A stretch of DNA of 64,000 bases from Arthrobacter alpinus (GTDB taxonomy: Bacteria; Actinomycetota; Actinomycetes; Actinomycetales; Micrococcaceae): positions 1 to 64,000 of the forward strand of contig NZ_CP013200.1 of NCBI RefSeq assembly GCF_001445575.1. Direction: 5' to 3'. The translations under genes and the position numbers were made by a program. The notes beneath the pieces are model-generated. The model ran no database searches and was not told where the DNA came from. It was given only the letters and a program-made list of their open reading frames with translations. This document shows positions 1 to 25,400 of this stretch, piece after piece. Numbering within the stretch: the stretch's first letter is position 1; every line of letters begins with the position of its first letter.

Positions 1-21
1 TTTCATCGTTGCGATATCCAT

Positions 22-51
22 ACTTTATTTCATTTGTATTCATTTTGTCCA
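22..51 (-). promoter_or_regulatory. Candidate rRNA promoter for a unit beyond the left edge
   Basis: On the minus strand TGGACA (46-51) and TAAAGT (22-27) are separated by 18 bp. The same pair lies upstream of the 16S genes of units 1 and 2. Assignment is by consensus only. Confidence 0.4.
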
Positions 52-896
52 CTCCGCACCATGTGCGGCTGGTCACTCCATGAATTCCATAAACCCTTAT
101 TTCTCATCATTATTTAGAACTCAAAAGAGTCATCAAAATCAATGAATTATTTAGGTTGGATACCTGCGAGATGGGAGACTATGAAACTTTGCTTCTTTCG
201 AAGCGGCTCAACCTTGCGCAAGCAACAGATAGTAACAATACACAGATACTCGCCCCCACGCAAATCCAGGACGGGCACCCCCACCACCAACGCCAGCGGC
301 CCCGTCATAGCCACGGCACAGCCACCCCTTTAAACCCCGCAGTACCGCCGCTTTCAACCCCACCACCACCAAGACCCACACACCTAGCGACGAGAACCAA
401 CACGCCCGCACTCCCCCGCACCAGGAACGAACCAGAGAACGATCAAGCCATGGCAACAAGCAACCCCCAGCACCTGAATAACCATCACCTAGCCGGCCGG
501 CATTGCTGACTTCCACTAAAGAAAACATCCACTAAAGAATGAGGTGGCATGCCACACGGAGAAAATCATCCACCCCTAAAGAGGAATTCCACCCTCACTC
601 CACACACCATGAGGCCCGATACCTGCCAACTACCCACTACCCTCTACCCACTGGTCACTGGTCACTGGTCACTGGGCCGATTCTTGCCGCCCACTCATCG
701 CAGTACCTCCAGCAGAGGAACATCCTGGTATGAACAGAACTACGGATTCCACGCCGCTGTACTCCACAGATCCGCCCCGAGCGTCCTGGCCGGCCACCCC
801 TGTTGCTTGTGTAGCTTGAACCCACAGACAACCAAGAAGTACGACGCTCCTTAGCACCCATGACAGCACGGCCTCCACCACGGACTTTAAACAGCA

Positions 897-921
897 ATGG
901 CCACCTAGGCGGGGTGGCCAT
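897..921 (-). terminator. Hairpin downstream of 5S, unit 1
   Basis: Nine-base arms atggccacc and ggtggccat enclose a 7-base loop. On the minus strand the hairpin is followed by TGCTGTTTAAAG, a short T-rich run, so it could terminate rRNA transcription. The same structure is at 7881-7905 and 16148-16172. Confidence 0.5.
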
Positions 922-1095
922 CAACGGTGTTGCTCGAAAGAGCCATCACCCGGGTCTGCTTCGGCACAGGCGGTGCCGGTGGTGGGGTAGCTGCTGCTGG
1001 GGTGAGCAGAGCGGCTTTAAATAGTGGTGGCCACCTTGGGTGGGGGTGGCCTTGAATAGTGGTGTTGGGGTGTTGTGGTTGTGGTGTTAAATGGG

Positions 1096-1140
1096 GAGGC
1101 CCCACACCAGTGTTGGTGTGGGGCCTCGACCCTTTTTTTT
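1096..1140 (+). terminator. Strong hairpin with T-run next to 5S, unit 1
   Basis: A perfect 13-bp stem (gaggccccacacc / ggtgtggggcctc) is followed on the plus strand by cgaccc and eight Ts, ending only a few bases from the 3' end of 5S. The T-run is on the plus strand, so as an intrinsic terminator it would stop transcription running against the rRNA. On the minus strand the hairpin may still act as a terminator or as the 3' processing structure. Confidence 0.6.
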
Positions 1141-1144
1141 ACGT

Positions 1145-1266
1145 GTTGTCCGGCGGTGTCCTACTCTCCCACATCCTCACGAATGCAGTACCATCGGCGC
1201 TGTGGGTCTTAGCTTCCGGGTTCGGAATGGGACCGGGCGTTTCCCCCACGCTATGACCACCGTAAC
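1145..1266 (-). rRNA. rrf: 5S ribosomal RNA, unit 1
   Basis: The reverse complement begins GTTACGGTGGTCATAGCG and ends CGCCGGACAAC, a normal actinobacterial 5S of 122 nt. It is identical in length to the copies in units 2 and 3. It is the last gene of its transcription unit. Confidence 0.95.
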
Positions 1267-1500
1267 TCGTTCCCCAGTTCCAGTTTCCTGGTTGGGTGGC
1301 TTGTTGGGTGCTCTTGGAGCAACAGTATTTTATTATACAGGCTCTTCGTGTTTCTCTTTTCACCAGGAACTGGTGGGTAGAGTCACAGTAAAGGAACCTG
1401 TTTTTTTTGGTTTCAACTTAACAAATCCTTGATGGGTTTGTTGGTTGGGAACCACATAGTGAACGCGAGCATACTCATGTCATATAAGAGTGTGTGTGGT

Positions 1501-6764
<5,264 letters not shown>

Positions 6765-6918
6765 AACTAAACAGACACACACAATCACACCGGAAAAAGG
6801 TAATGAAAGCATGCACTAAATTCGAAACCAGCTAAACGATCATGCATCACCACAGGGGCGGCAACACACAACCAAATAACCAATTCAATATAAATAAATT
6901 GGTATCAATAAAACTTGG

Positions 6919-6945
6919 CACACTATTGAGTTCTCAAACAACAAC
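6919..6945 (-). promoter_or_regulatory. Conserved rRNA leader element, unit 1
   Basis: The minus strand reads TTTGAGAACTCAATAGTGTG, the leader motif found ahead of actinobacterial 16S genes and linked to antitermination and RNase III processing. A sister element with ACTACATAGTG lies in the 16S-23S spacer. Copies are at 13913-13939 and 22181-22207. Confidence 0.65.
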
Positions 6946-7005
6946 TGCATTCGAGTACTTACTAATCAATATTTCATCATTAGTTTTCATCGTTGCGATA
7001 TCCAT

Positions 7006-7035
7006 ACTTTATTTCATTTGTATTCATTTTGTCCA
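7006..7035 (-). promoter_or_regulatory. Candidate promoter of rRNA unit 1
   Basis: TGGACA (7030-7035) and TAAAGT (7006-7011) on the minus strand, 18 bp apart, in an AT-rich stretch about 240 bp ahead of the 16S gene. Consensus match only. Confidence 0.4.
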
Positions 7036-7880
7036 CTCCGCACCATGTGCGGCTGGTCACTCCATGAATTCCATAAACCCTTATTTCTCATCATTATTTA
7101 GAACTCAAAAGAGTCATCAAAATCAATGAATTATTTAGGTTGGATACCTGCGAGATGGGAGACTATGAAACTTTGCTTCTTTCGAAGCGGCTCAACCTTG
7201 CGCAAGCAACAGATAGTAACAATACACAGATACTCGCCCCCACGCAAATCCAGGACGGGCACCCCCACCACCAACGCCAGCGGCCCCGTCATAGCCACGG
7301 CACAGCCACCCCTTTAAACCCCGCAGTACCGCCGCTTTCAACCCCACCACCACCAAGACCCACACACCTAGCGACGAGAACCAACACGCCCGCACTCCCC
7401 CGCACCAGGAACGAACCAGAGAACGATCAAGCCATGGCAACAAGCAACCCCCAGCACCTGAATAACCATCACCTAGCCGGCCGGCATTGCTGACTTCCAC
7501 TAAAGAAAACATCCACTAAAGAATGAGGTGGCATGCCACACGGAGAAAATCATCCACCCCTAAAGAGGAATTCCACCCTCACTCCACACACCATGAGGCC
7601 CGATACCTGCCAACTACCCACTACCCTCTACCCACTGGTCACTGGTCACTGGTCACTGGGCCGATTCTTGCCGCCCACTCATCGCAGTACCTCCAGCAGA
7701 GGAACATCCTGGTATGAACAGAACTACGGATTCCACGCCGCTGTACTCCACAGATCCGCCCCGAGCGTCCTGGCCGGCCACCCCTGTTGCTTGTGTAGCT
7801 TGAACCCACAGACAACCAAGAAGTACGACGCTCCTTAGCACCCATGACAGCACGGCCTCCACCACGGACTTTAAACAGCA

Positions 7881-7905
7881 ATGGCCACCTAGGCGGGGTG
7901 GCCAT
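7881..7905 (-). terminator. Hairpin downstream of 5S, unit 2
   Basis: Same nine-base-pair hairpin as at 897-921, followed on the minus strand by a short T-rich run. Confidence 0.5.
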
Positions 7906-8082
7906 CAACGGTGTTGCTCGAAAGAGCCATCACCCGGGTCTGCTTCGGCACAGGCGGTGCCGGTGGTGGGGTAGCTGCTGCTGGGGTGAGCAGAGCGGCT
8001 TTAAATAGTGGTGGCCACCTTGGGTGGGGGTGGCCTTGAATAGTGGTGTTGGGGGTGTTGTGGTTGTGGTGTTAAATGTGGG

Positions 8083-8127
8083 GAGGCCCCACACCAGTGT
8101 TGGTGTGGGGCCTCGACCCTTTTTTTT
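8083..8127 (+). terminator. Strong hairpin with T-run next to 5S, unit 2
   Basis: Copy of the 13-bp-stem hairpin at 1096-1127 with eight Ts on the plus-strand side, immediately beyond the 3' end of the unit 2 5S gene. Confidence 0.6.
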
Positions 8128-8131
8128 ACGT

Positions 8132-8253
8132 GTTGTCCGGCGGTGTCCTACTCTCCCACATCCTCACGAATGCAGTACCATCGGCGCTGTGGGTCTTAGC
8201 TTCCGGGTTCGGAATGGGACCGGGCGTTTCCCCCACGCTATGACCACCGTAAC
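8132..8253 (-). rRNA. rrf: 5S ribosomal RNA, unit 2
   Basis: 122-nt 5S gene, identical in length and sequence features to the other two copies. It is the last gene of unit 2. Confidence 0.95.
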
Positions 8254-8487
8254 TCGTTCCCCAGTTCCAGTTTCCTGGTTGGGTGGCTTGTTGGGTGCTC
8301 TTGGAGCAACAGTATTTTATTATACAGGCTCTTCGTGTTTCTCTTTTCACCAGGAACTGGTGGGTAGAGTCACAGTAAAGGAACCTGTTTTTTTTGGTTT
8401 CAACTTAACAAATCCTTGATGGGTTTGTTGGTTGGGAACCACATAGTGAACGCGAGCATACTCATGTCATATAAGAGTGTGTGTGGT

Positions 8488-13758
<5,271 letters not shown>

Positions 13759-13912
13759 AACTAAACAGACACACACAATCACACCGGAAAAAGGTAATGA
13801 AAGCATGCACTAAATTCGAAACCAGCTAAACGATCATGCATCACCACAGGGGCGGCAACACACAACCAAATAACCAATTCAATATAAATAAATTGGTATC
13901 AATAAAACTTGG

Positions 13913-13939
13913 CACACTATTGAGTTCTCAAACAACAAC
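13913..13939 (-). promoter_or_regulatory. Conserved rRNA leader element, unit 2
   Basis: Copy of the TTTGAGAACTCAATAGTGTG leader motif on the minus strand, between promoter candidate and 16S. Confidence 0.65.
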
Positions 13940-13999
13940 TGCATTCGAGTACTTACTAATCAATATTTCATCATTAGTTTTCATCGTTGCGATATCCAT

Positions 14000-14029
14000 A
14001 CTTTATTTCATTTGTATTCATTTTGTCCA
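14000..14029 (-). promoter_or_regulatory. Candidate promoter of rRNA unit 2
   Basis: Copy of the TGGACA-18 bp-TAAAGT pair seen at 7006-7035. Consensus match only. Confidence 0.4.
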
Positions 14030-14670
14030 CTCCGCACCATGTGCGGCTGGTCACTCCATGAATTCCATAAACCCTTATTTCTCATCATTATTTAGAACTC
14101 AAAAGAGTCATCAAAATCAATGAATTATTTAGGTTGGATACCTGCGAGATGGGAGACTATGAAACTTTGCTTCTTTCGAAGCGGCTCAACCTTGCGCAAG
14201 CAACAGATAGTAACAATACACAGATACTCGCCCCCACGCAAATCCAGGACGGGCACCCCCACCACCAACGCCAGCGGCCCCGTCATAGCCACGGCACAGC
14301 CACCCCTTTAAACCCCGCAGTACCGCCGCTTTCAACCCCACCACCACCAAGACCCACACACCTAGCGACGAGAACCAACACGCCCGCACTCCCCCGCACC
14401 AGGAACGAACCAGAGAACGATCAAGCCATGGCAACAAGCAACCCCCAGCACCTGAATAACCATCACCTAGCCGGCCGGCATTGCTGACTTCCACTAAAGA
14501 AAACATCCACTAAAGAATGAGGTGGCATGCCACACGGAGAAAATCATCCACCCCTAAAGAGGAATTCCACCCTCACTCCACACACCATGAGGCCCGATAC
14601 CTGCCAACTACCCACTACCCTCTACCCACTGGTCACTGGTCACTGGTCACTGGGCGGGTCTGCCCGGGGT

Positions 14671-15576
14671 TTAGTTGACAGGTTGGGCTGAAATTTTGGT
14701 GACCGGTTGAGTGGTCTTCTTTATTGTCTCAAACTCGATTGGTGTTAGCTTGCCGAGGCGTCGTTGGCGGCGCCGGCGATGGTAGGTTTTCTCGATCCAG
14801 ACCACGATGGCCAGGCGTAGTTCTTCGCGGGTTTCCCAGCGCTTTTGGTTCAGCACGTTCTTTTGAAGCAGTGAGAAAAAACTTTCCATGGCGGCATTAT
14901 CTGCACATGCCCCGACCCGTCCCATGGAGCCTTGCAGGCCTGTGGAGCTGATGAGACGGACGTACTTCTTGGACCGGAATTGAGATCCTCTGTCGCTGTG
15001 TATCAGGGTTCCTTGCGGGTCGCGTTGACTGATCGCGGCCTGCAAGGCGTTAACAGCCAGGGAGGCTTTCATTCGGGAATCGATGGAGTAGCCCACGATT
15101 CTGTTGGAGAAGACGTCCTTGATCGCACACAGATAGAGCTTGCCTTCGCCGGTGTGGTGCTCGGTAATATCGGTAAGCCACAGCGCATTGGCCGCCGTGG
15201 CAGTGAAGTCCCGCCGGACATGATCATCATGGACGGGCGGGCCGGCTTTCTTCCCGGTCCCGCGCCGACGGTGGATGACCGAGAGAATCCTGTTCTCACT
15301 GCACAACCGCCCCACCCTGGTCTCAGAGGCCACCAGCCCCTGTTCGTGGACGAGCTCGTCATGGATCAGCCGGTACCCGAACGTCGGTTCCTCGGCATGG
15401 ATATCTAGGGCAGCGTTGACCAGGTGGGCTTCTTCCCAGTCCCGGTCGCTGACAGGGCTTACGCACCACTGGTAGAAGGCTTGGCGGGAGAATCCCAGTA
15501 CCCGGCAGGTCACCGCGACCGGAACCCGCAGAAGGGCTTGGGGAGCGGCTAGTTCAAGGACCAGCGGGTACATCAT
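14671..15576 (-). CDS. IS3-family transposase OrfB (catalytic subunit)
   Basis: 301 aa. It carries the integrase-type DDE catalytic core of IS3 elements: first Asp in the segment WLTDITEHH, second in LIHSDRGSQF, and Glu in NAAMESFFSLL, with the usual downstream K/R region. An N-terminal HTH-like part (TCRVLGFSRQAFYQW) precedes it. The start ATG overlaps the orfA stop in an ATGA arrangement, so it may be made by translational coupling or by frameshifting as an OrfAB fusion. Full length for the family. It excises and integrates the element together with OrfA. Confidence 0.95.
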   Translation of the reverse strand: MMYPLVLELAAPQALLRVPVAVTCRVLGFSRQAFYQWCVSPVSDRDWEEAHLVNAALDIHAEEPTFGYRLIHDELVHEQGLVASETRVGRLCSENRILSVIHRRRGTGKKAGPPVHDDHVRRDFTATAANALWLTDITEHHTGEGKLYLCAIKDVFSNRIVGYSIDSRMKASLAVNALQAAISQRDPQGTLIHSDRGSQFRSKKYVRLISSTGLQGSMGRVGACADNAAMESFFSLLQKNVLNQKRWETREELRLAIVVWIEKTYHRRRRQRRLGKLTPIEFETIKKTTQPVTKISAQPVN

Positions 15577-15857
15577 TTTGGGTTGATATCTCGAGAAAGG
15601 TAAGCCACCGCCCGGCGCATCACCTCCGCCTCTTGCTCGAGCAGTCGGATGCGTTTCTTCGCCTCACGCAGCTCGGTGGATTCTTCCTTGGTGACCCCCG
15701 GGACCACCCCATCCTGGACGTCAGCGATCTTCAACCACCGATGCAAGGCAGCCGGGGAAATACCGAAGTCTTTCGCGATCTGGACGATGGTGGATTCGCC
15801 CTTGCGGGCCACGGCGACCACATCACGGCGGAACTCTTCAGGAAAAGCTTTAGGCAT
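15573..15857 (-). CDS. IS3-family transposase OrfA (DNA-binding subunit)
   Basis: About 94 aa from the ATG at 15857, which has a good ribosome site (AAAGGA, 8 nt upstream). An in-frame ATG three codons earlier is less well placed. The N-terminal half (FPEEFRRDVVAVAR..., TIVQIAKDFGISPAALHRW) is a helix-turn-helix of the HTH_Tnp_1 type that binds the terminal repeats. The C-terminal part (ELREAKKRIRLLEQEAEVM) is a leucine-zipper-like coiled coil for multimerisation. It ends with four bases overlapping orfB. Confidence 0.93.
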   Translation of the reverse strand: MPKAFPEEFRRDVVAVARKGESTIVQIAKDFGISPAALHRWLKIADVQDGVVPGVTKEESTELREAKKRIRLLEQEAEVMRRAVAYLSRDINPK

Positions 15858-16147
15858 GTTAAACATCCTTTCACTTGCAAGCAAAAACTCACAAGTCAGA
15901 TGTCAATCAAACCCTGGTCAGACCCGGCCGATTCTTGCCGCCCACTCATCGCAGTACCTCCAGCAGAGGAACATCCTGGTATGAACAGAACTACGGATTC
16001 CACGCCGCTGTACTCCACAGATCCGCCCCGAGCGTCCTGGCCGGCCACCCCTGTTGCTTGTGTAGCTTGAACCCACAGACAACCAAGAAGTACGACGCTC
16101 CTTAGCACCCATGACAGCACGGCCTCCACCACGGACTTTAAACAGCA

Positions 16148-16172
16148 ATGGCCACCTAGGCGGGGTGGCCAT
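16148..16172 (-). terminator. Hairpin downstream of 5S, unit 3
   Basis: Copy of the hairpin at 897-921. It lies between the unit 3 5S gene and the IS3 element and so may limit readthrough into the transposase genes. Confidence 0.5.
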
Positions 16173-16349
16173 CAACGGTGTTGCTCGAAAGAGCCATCAC
16201 CCGGGTCTGCTTCGGCACAGGCGGTGCCGGTGGTGGGGTAGCTGCTGCTGGGGTGAGCAGAGCGGCTTTAAATAGTGGTGGCCACCTTGGGTGGGGGTGG
16301 CCTTGAATAGTGGTGTTGGGGGTGTTGTGGTTGTGGTGTTAAATGTGGG

Positions 16350-16394
16350 GAGGCCCCACACCAGTGTTGGTGTGGGGCCTCGACCCTTTTTTTT
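16350..16394 (+). terminator. Strong hairpin with T-run next to 5S, unit 3
   Basis: Copy of the 13-bp-stem hairpin with plus-strand T-run at 1096-1140. Confidence 0.6.
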
Positions 16395-16398
16395 ACGT

Positions 16399-16520
16399 GT
16401 TGTCCGGCGGTGTCCTACTCTCCCACATCCTCACGAATGCAGTACCATCGGCGCTGTGGGTCTTAGCTTCCGGGTTCGGAATGGGACCGGGCGTTTCCCC
16501 CACGCTATGACCACCGTAAC
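16399..16520 (-). rRNA. rrf: 5S ribosomal RNA, unit 3
   Basis: 122-nt 5S gene, matching the other two copies. Confidence 0.95.
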
Positions 16521-16754
16521 TCGTTCCCCAGTTCCAGTTTCCTGGTTGGGTGGCTTGTTGGGTGCTCTTGGAGCAACAGTATTTTATTATACAGGCTCTT
16601 CGTGTTTCTCTTTTCACCAGGAACTGGTGGGTAGAGTCACAGTAAAGGAACCTGTTTTTTTTGGTTTCAACTTAACAAATCCTTGATGGGTTTGTTGGTT
16701 GGGAACCACATAGTGAACGCGAGCATACTCATGTCATATAAGAGTGTGTGTGGT

Positions 16755-22026
<5,272 letters not shown>

Positions 22027-22426
22027 AACTAAACAGACACACACAATCACACCGGAAAAAGGTAATGAAAGCATGCACTAAATTCGAAACCAGCTAAACG
22101 ATCATGCATCACCACAGGGGCGGCAACACACAACCAAATAACCAATTCAATATAAATAAATTGGTATCAATAAAACTTGGCACACTATTGAGTTCTCAAA
22201 CAACAACCACACTCAGCCAACACATACACAAACCAAACAGTCCGCGATGATCAGTGCCGAGGCAACTTTTCAAGCTTACCCGCATGAATTACACGACGTC
22301 AAATCCGTAATTTCGACTGAATTCAAACTTTCATTTGAACACAAACCATTGAGCCTATTTTTCAAGGTCAGGTAGTTTGGTCTATTCCGGATCTGAACCG
22401 TTCGTTCAGCGGAGTACTAACAATAG
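22027..22426 (-). promoter_or_regulatory. Unique promoter region of rRNA unit 3
   Basis: The leader matches the other units up to and including the conserved element at 22181-22207, then the sequence diverges completely. The unique part (22208-22426) is AT-rich. On the minus strand it offers TTGACG (22297-22302), an 18-bp gap and a weak TAAGCT (22273-22278). No gene is present. It lies between the glgB terminator and the array and is therefore the probable entry promoter of the cluster. Confidence 0.55.
22181..22207 (-). promoter_or_regulatory. Conserved rRNA leader element, unit 3
   Basis: Minus-strand TTTGAGAACTCAATAGTGTG motif. This is the last shared sequence before the unique upstream region. 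Confidence 0.65.
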
Positions 22427-22463
22427 CACCTGCCCGCCGTAAACACAAAACGACGGGCAGGTG
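22427..22463 (-). terminator. Terminator of the glgE-treS-mak/glgB operon
   Basis: Arms cacctgcccgccg and cgacgggcaggtg form a stem of 12-13 bp with an 11-base loop. It lies 20 bp beyond the glgB stop codon and separates this operon from the rRNA array transcribed in the same direction. Confidence 0.7.
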
Positions 22464-22482
22464 TCCAGCAGATGTACGGATC

Positions 22483-25400
22483 CTAGCGGCCAGTGGGGTC
22501 ACTCAGGGTCAAGTACAGGGCTCCCAAGGGCGGAATTCGCAGGCGCACCGAAGCGTCCTGGCCATCCCACGGCTCTGCTTCGGCCTGCAGATCACCCACG
22601 TTGCGGACATCAGAGCCGCCATAGGCAGAAAGGTCTGTATTAAAGGTTTCCTTCCACGCACCCAGCGATGGCAACCCCACCCGGTATCCCTCATAAGCAA
22701 CCCCGGCAAAGTTGAAGATGCACACCAGTGGATTGCCGGCCTTGTCCCACCGGATGAAGGAAAGCACGTTATTTTCCGTATCTCCGCCGTTGAGCCATGT
22801 GAAGCCTGCGGAAACGTTGTCCAGCTCATACAGTGCCGGGGTGCTGGCATAGCTTTGGTTCAGATCTTTGACTAGTTCCTGGATACCACTATGGGACGGG
22901 TTCTCCGCCAGCCACCAATCCAGCCCGTGCTGTTCACTCCATTCGGATTCTTGGCCGAACTCAGTCCCCATGAAGATCAGCTGCTTGCCGGGATGTGCCC
23001 ACTGGAATGCCAAGTATGCACGCAGGTTGGCCAACTGTTGCCACCGATCCCCCGGCATTTTGCGCAACAGGGATCCTTTGCCATGCACCACTTCGTCATG
23101 GCTGATGGGCAGCATGAAGTTTTCCGTGAAAGCGTAAACCAACGAAAAGGTGATTTGGTTGTGGTGCCAACCACGGTTGACCGGATCCTCCGCCATGTAC
23201 GTCAGCGAGTCGTGCATCCAGCCCATGTTCCACTTGATGCCAAAGCCCAGCCCACCGCCACTGGTGGGTGCCGTCACCCCGGGGAAAGCTGTGGATTCTT
23301 CGGCAATGGTGACGATTCCGGGGTTGCGCCGGTAAGCCGTTGCATTCATTTCCTGTAGGAAGCTGATGGCTTCCAAGTTTTCACGGCCGCCAAAGCGGTT
23401 GGGGCTCCATGCGCCTTCTTCACGCGAATAATCCAGGTACAACATGGACGCCACTGCATCTACGCGCAAGCCGTCGATGTGGAATTCCTCAAACCAGTAC
23501 AGGGCGTTAGCAACGAGGAAGTTGCGCACCTCATTGCGGCCGAAGTCAAAGATCAGTGTGCCCCAGTCCGGGTGCTCGCCCAACTGAGGATCGGAATGTT
23601 CGTACTGTGCCACGCCATTGAACTTGGCCAGCGCCCATTCGTCCTTAGGGAAGTGCGCCGGCACCCAGTCCATAATGACGCCAATGCCGGCCTGGTGCAG
23701 CGCATCAACAAGGTGCCGAAACTGATCGGGGTGACCGAACCGCGAAGTCGGCGCGTAATAGGAGGTGACCTGGTAACCCCATGACCCACCAAAAGGGTGC
23801 TCCGAAACCGGCATGAGCTCAACGTGAGTGAAGCCCAGCCACTGCACATAATCAACAAGTTCTTTGGCAAGCTGCTCGTAGCTCAGGCCCGGCCGCCAGG
23901 AACCCAGATGAACCTCATAAACGCTCATGGGCGCGTTGTGCGGATCCGACTTTGCCCGCCGCGCCATCCAGTCGCCATCCTTGAAGGAGTACGTGGATTC
24001 CACCACGCACGACGCCGTCAAGGGTGGCACTTCGGTGCCATAGGCCATGGGGTCAGCCTTTTGCAGCCATTGCCCGTTCTCAGCGAGGATCTCAAACTTG
24101 TAGCATTCACCAGCTGCAATGTCTGGGATGAACAATTCCCAGATGCCGCTGCCACCCAGGCTTCGCATGGCGTGTGCGCGCCCGTCCCAGCTATTGAAGC
24201 CGCCAATGACGCGCACAGCTTGCACGCCAGGGACCCAGACCGCGAAACTGACTCCAATTACATCGCCCAGCTCAGAGTGGTAGCGCTGTACGCGCGCGCC
24301 AAGAACAGTCCACAACGTTTCGTGCCGACCCTCGGCAATCAGGTGCATATCCAATTCACCCACCGTGGGCAGGTAACGGTACGGGTCATCGCAGCGCTGG
24401 AGCCCGTCGGCATAGCCAACGTCCAAGCGGTAATCGGGCACCTTCCCCGAGTCCTCCACCGGGACGACGGCAACCCAGATGCCACCATGTTCGTGGGTCA
24501 TGGGGTATTCGCCGGAGTTTGTCACCACTTGCACCGACTTTGCCAGATGCCGCAAAGTACGTACGGTGGCAAAACCCTCACCACCTAAATGCGCACCCAG
24601 CACTGAGTGCGGGGCGTAGTAGGTGCCCTCGGAAATTCGCGCCAAGACTTCCGCGTCGACTGCCATCGGGGCCAGCTTATTAAGTCCCACGTCCACACCA
24701 CTTTCTCTTGTTTCAAACAATTCCCGCACGGCGTTTACCGGCACCCAGACCCAATCGGGCCGGTTTTGCAGTTCATATGCAATCTCATACAGCGCCTTAT
24801 CCAGCCACAATGCCATGAAAAGCGCAGAATCCTTGTCAATTCTGGTTCCGGATATGCTGTCATATCCGGCAATAAACGCAGTGGTACTGTTTTCTACCCA
24901 AACGGCCGCTGCGGCATGGGACGTTGTCCCGGTGGCCGTCGCCTGCGCTCCTGCATAGTCGAAGGATCGCAGCATGCCCGCGACGTCCCGCAACACCACA
25001 TCGGCACGGCTGCGCTCTGCCAGTGGACGCAACGGCTCGCCCTCAAAGTCCAGGACATACCAGCCCGCATCGTCACCGGCTGTGGCTTGGTGAAGGAGCT
25101 GACCGAGGTGCAGATCCCCGTGGATGCGCTGCAACGGCGGAAGAAAAGTTATTTGGTTCAGTCGCGCTAAAACGTCTTGCAGTTGTTGCCCATAAGGCCC
25201 GACGGCGAACCCCACCAGGTCCCAACTGGCCTGCAGTCGCGCGCTGAGGGAGTCAACGAAGCGGGCGACACTGGCAGCATCTTGGTCGTGGGTGCCTAAA
25301 CTTTCTGCCAATCCACGGTGGACATGCGCCAAGGTCTTCCCGATGCCATGGGCACGTAGCGAGAAATCCTCTCCTTCGGCGATAGCCGCCAAGGCGAACG

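Larger units (their letters stand above)
1..1144. other. Inter-unit rRNA spacer (left edge of window)
   Basis: This is the spacer downstream of the 5S of unit 1 and upstream of a 16S gene expected outside the window. It equals 6985-8131 except for three missing bases near 1063-1095. It holds a candidate rRNA promoter (22-51), three 7-bp ggtcact repeats (about 652-674), a hairpin at 897-921, a weaker one around 1027-1054, and a 13-bp-stem hairpin at 1096-1127. No convincing protein gene is present; the short open frames here recur only because the DNA is repeated. Confidence 0.8.
6765..8131. other. Spacer between rRNA units 1 and 2
   Basis: Reading on the minus strand from unit 2 to unit 1, it holds the 3' hairpins of unit 2 (8083-8114 and 7881-7905), about 850 bp without recognisable genes, then the promoter and leader of unit 1. 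The leader has the conserved element at 6919-6945. Its sequence repeats in the other internal spacers. No protein gene is supported. Confidence 0.8.
13759..14655. other. Spacer upstream of rRNA unit 2, left of the IS3 element
   Basis: Leader, conserved element (13913-13939) and promoter candidate of unit 2, followed by the same gene-poor spacer as elsewhere in the array. It is interrupted at 14655 by the IS3 element and resumes at 15926. Confidence 0.8.
14656..15925 (-). mobile_element. IS3-family insertion sequence in an rRNA spacer
   Basis: The element is 1,270 bp with imperfect 17-bp terminal inverted repeats: GGGTCTGCCCGGGGTTT at the left, and GGGTCTGACCAGGGTTT reading inward from the right. 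It is flanked by the 3-bp direct repeat ggc (14653-14655 and 15926-15928). Removing the element and one ggc restores exactly the spacer sequence of units 1 and 2, so the insertion came after the spacers had been duplicated or homogenised. It encodes two overlapping frames (orfA, orfB) on the minus strand, in the direction of rRNA transcription. Both look intact. Confidence 0.95.
15926..16398. other. Spacer downstream of rRNA unit 3, right of the IS3 element
   Basis: Continuation of the interrupted spacer, equal to about 7660-8131. It holds the unit 3 hairpins at 16148-16172 and 16350-16381. No gene is seen. Confidence 0.8.

Noticed and set aside
650-676. Three ggtcact repeats as possible iterons or origin
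   Set aside because: Only three 7-bp units, repeated in each rRNA spacer, with no replication genes or AT-rich unwinding region nearby.
142-1432. Recurring open frames of 60-130 codons in the rRNA spacers and across 5S (also near 7126-8419 and 14120-16686)
   Set aside because: They recur only because the DNA is repeated, lie on both strands, overlap RNA genes and hairpins, and have no recognisable protein features.
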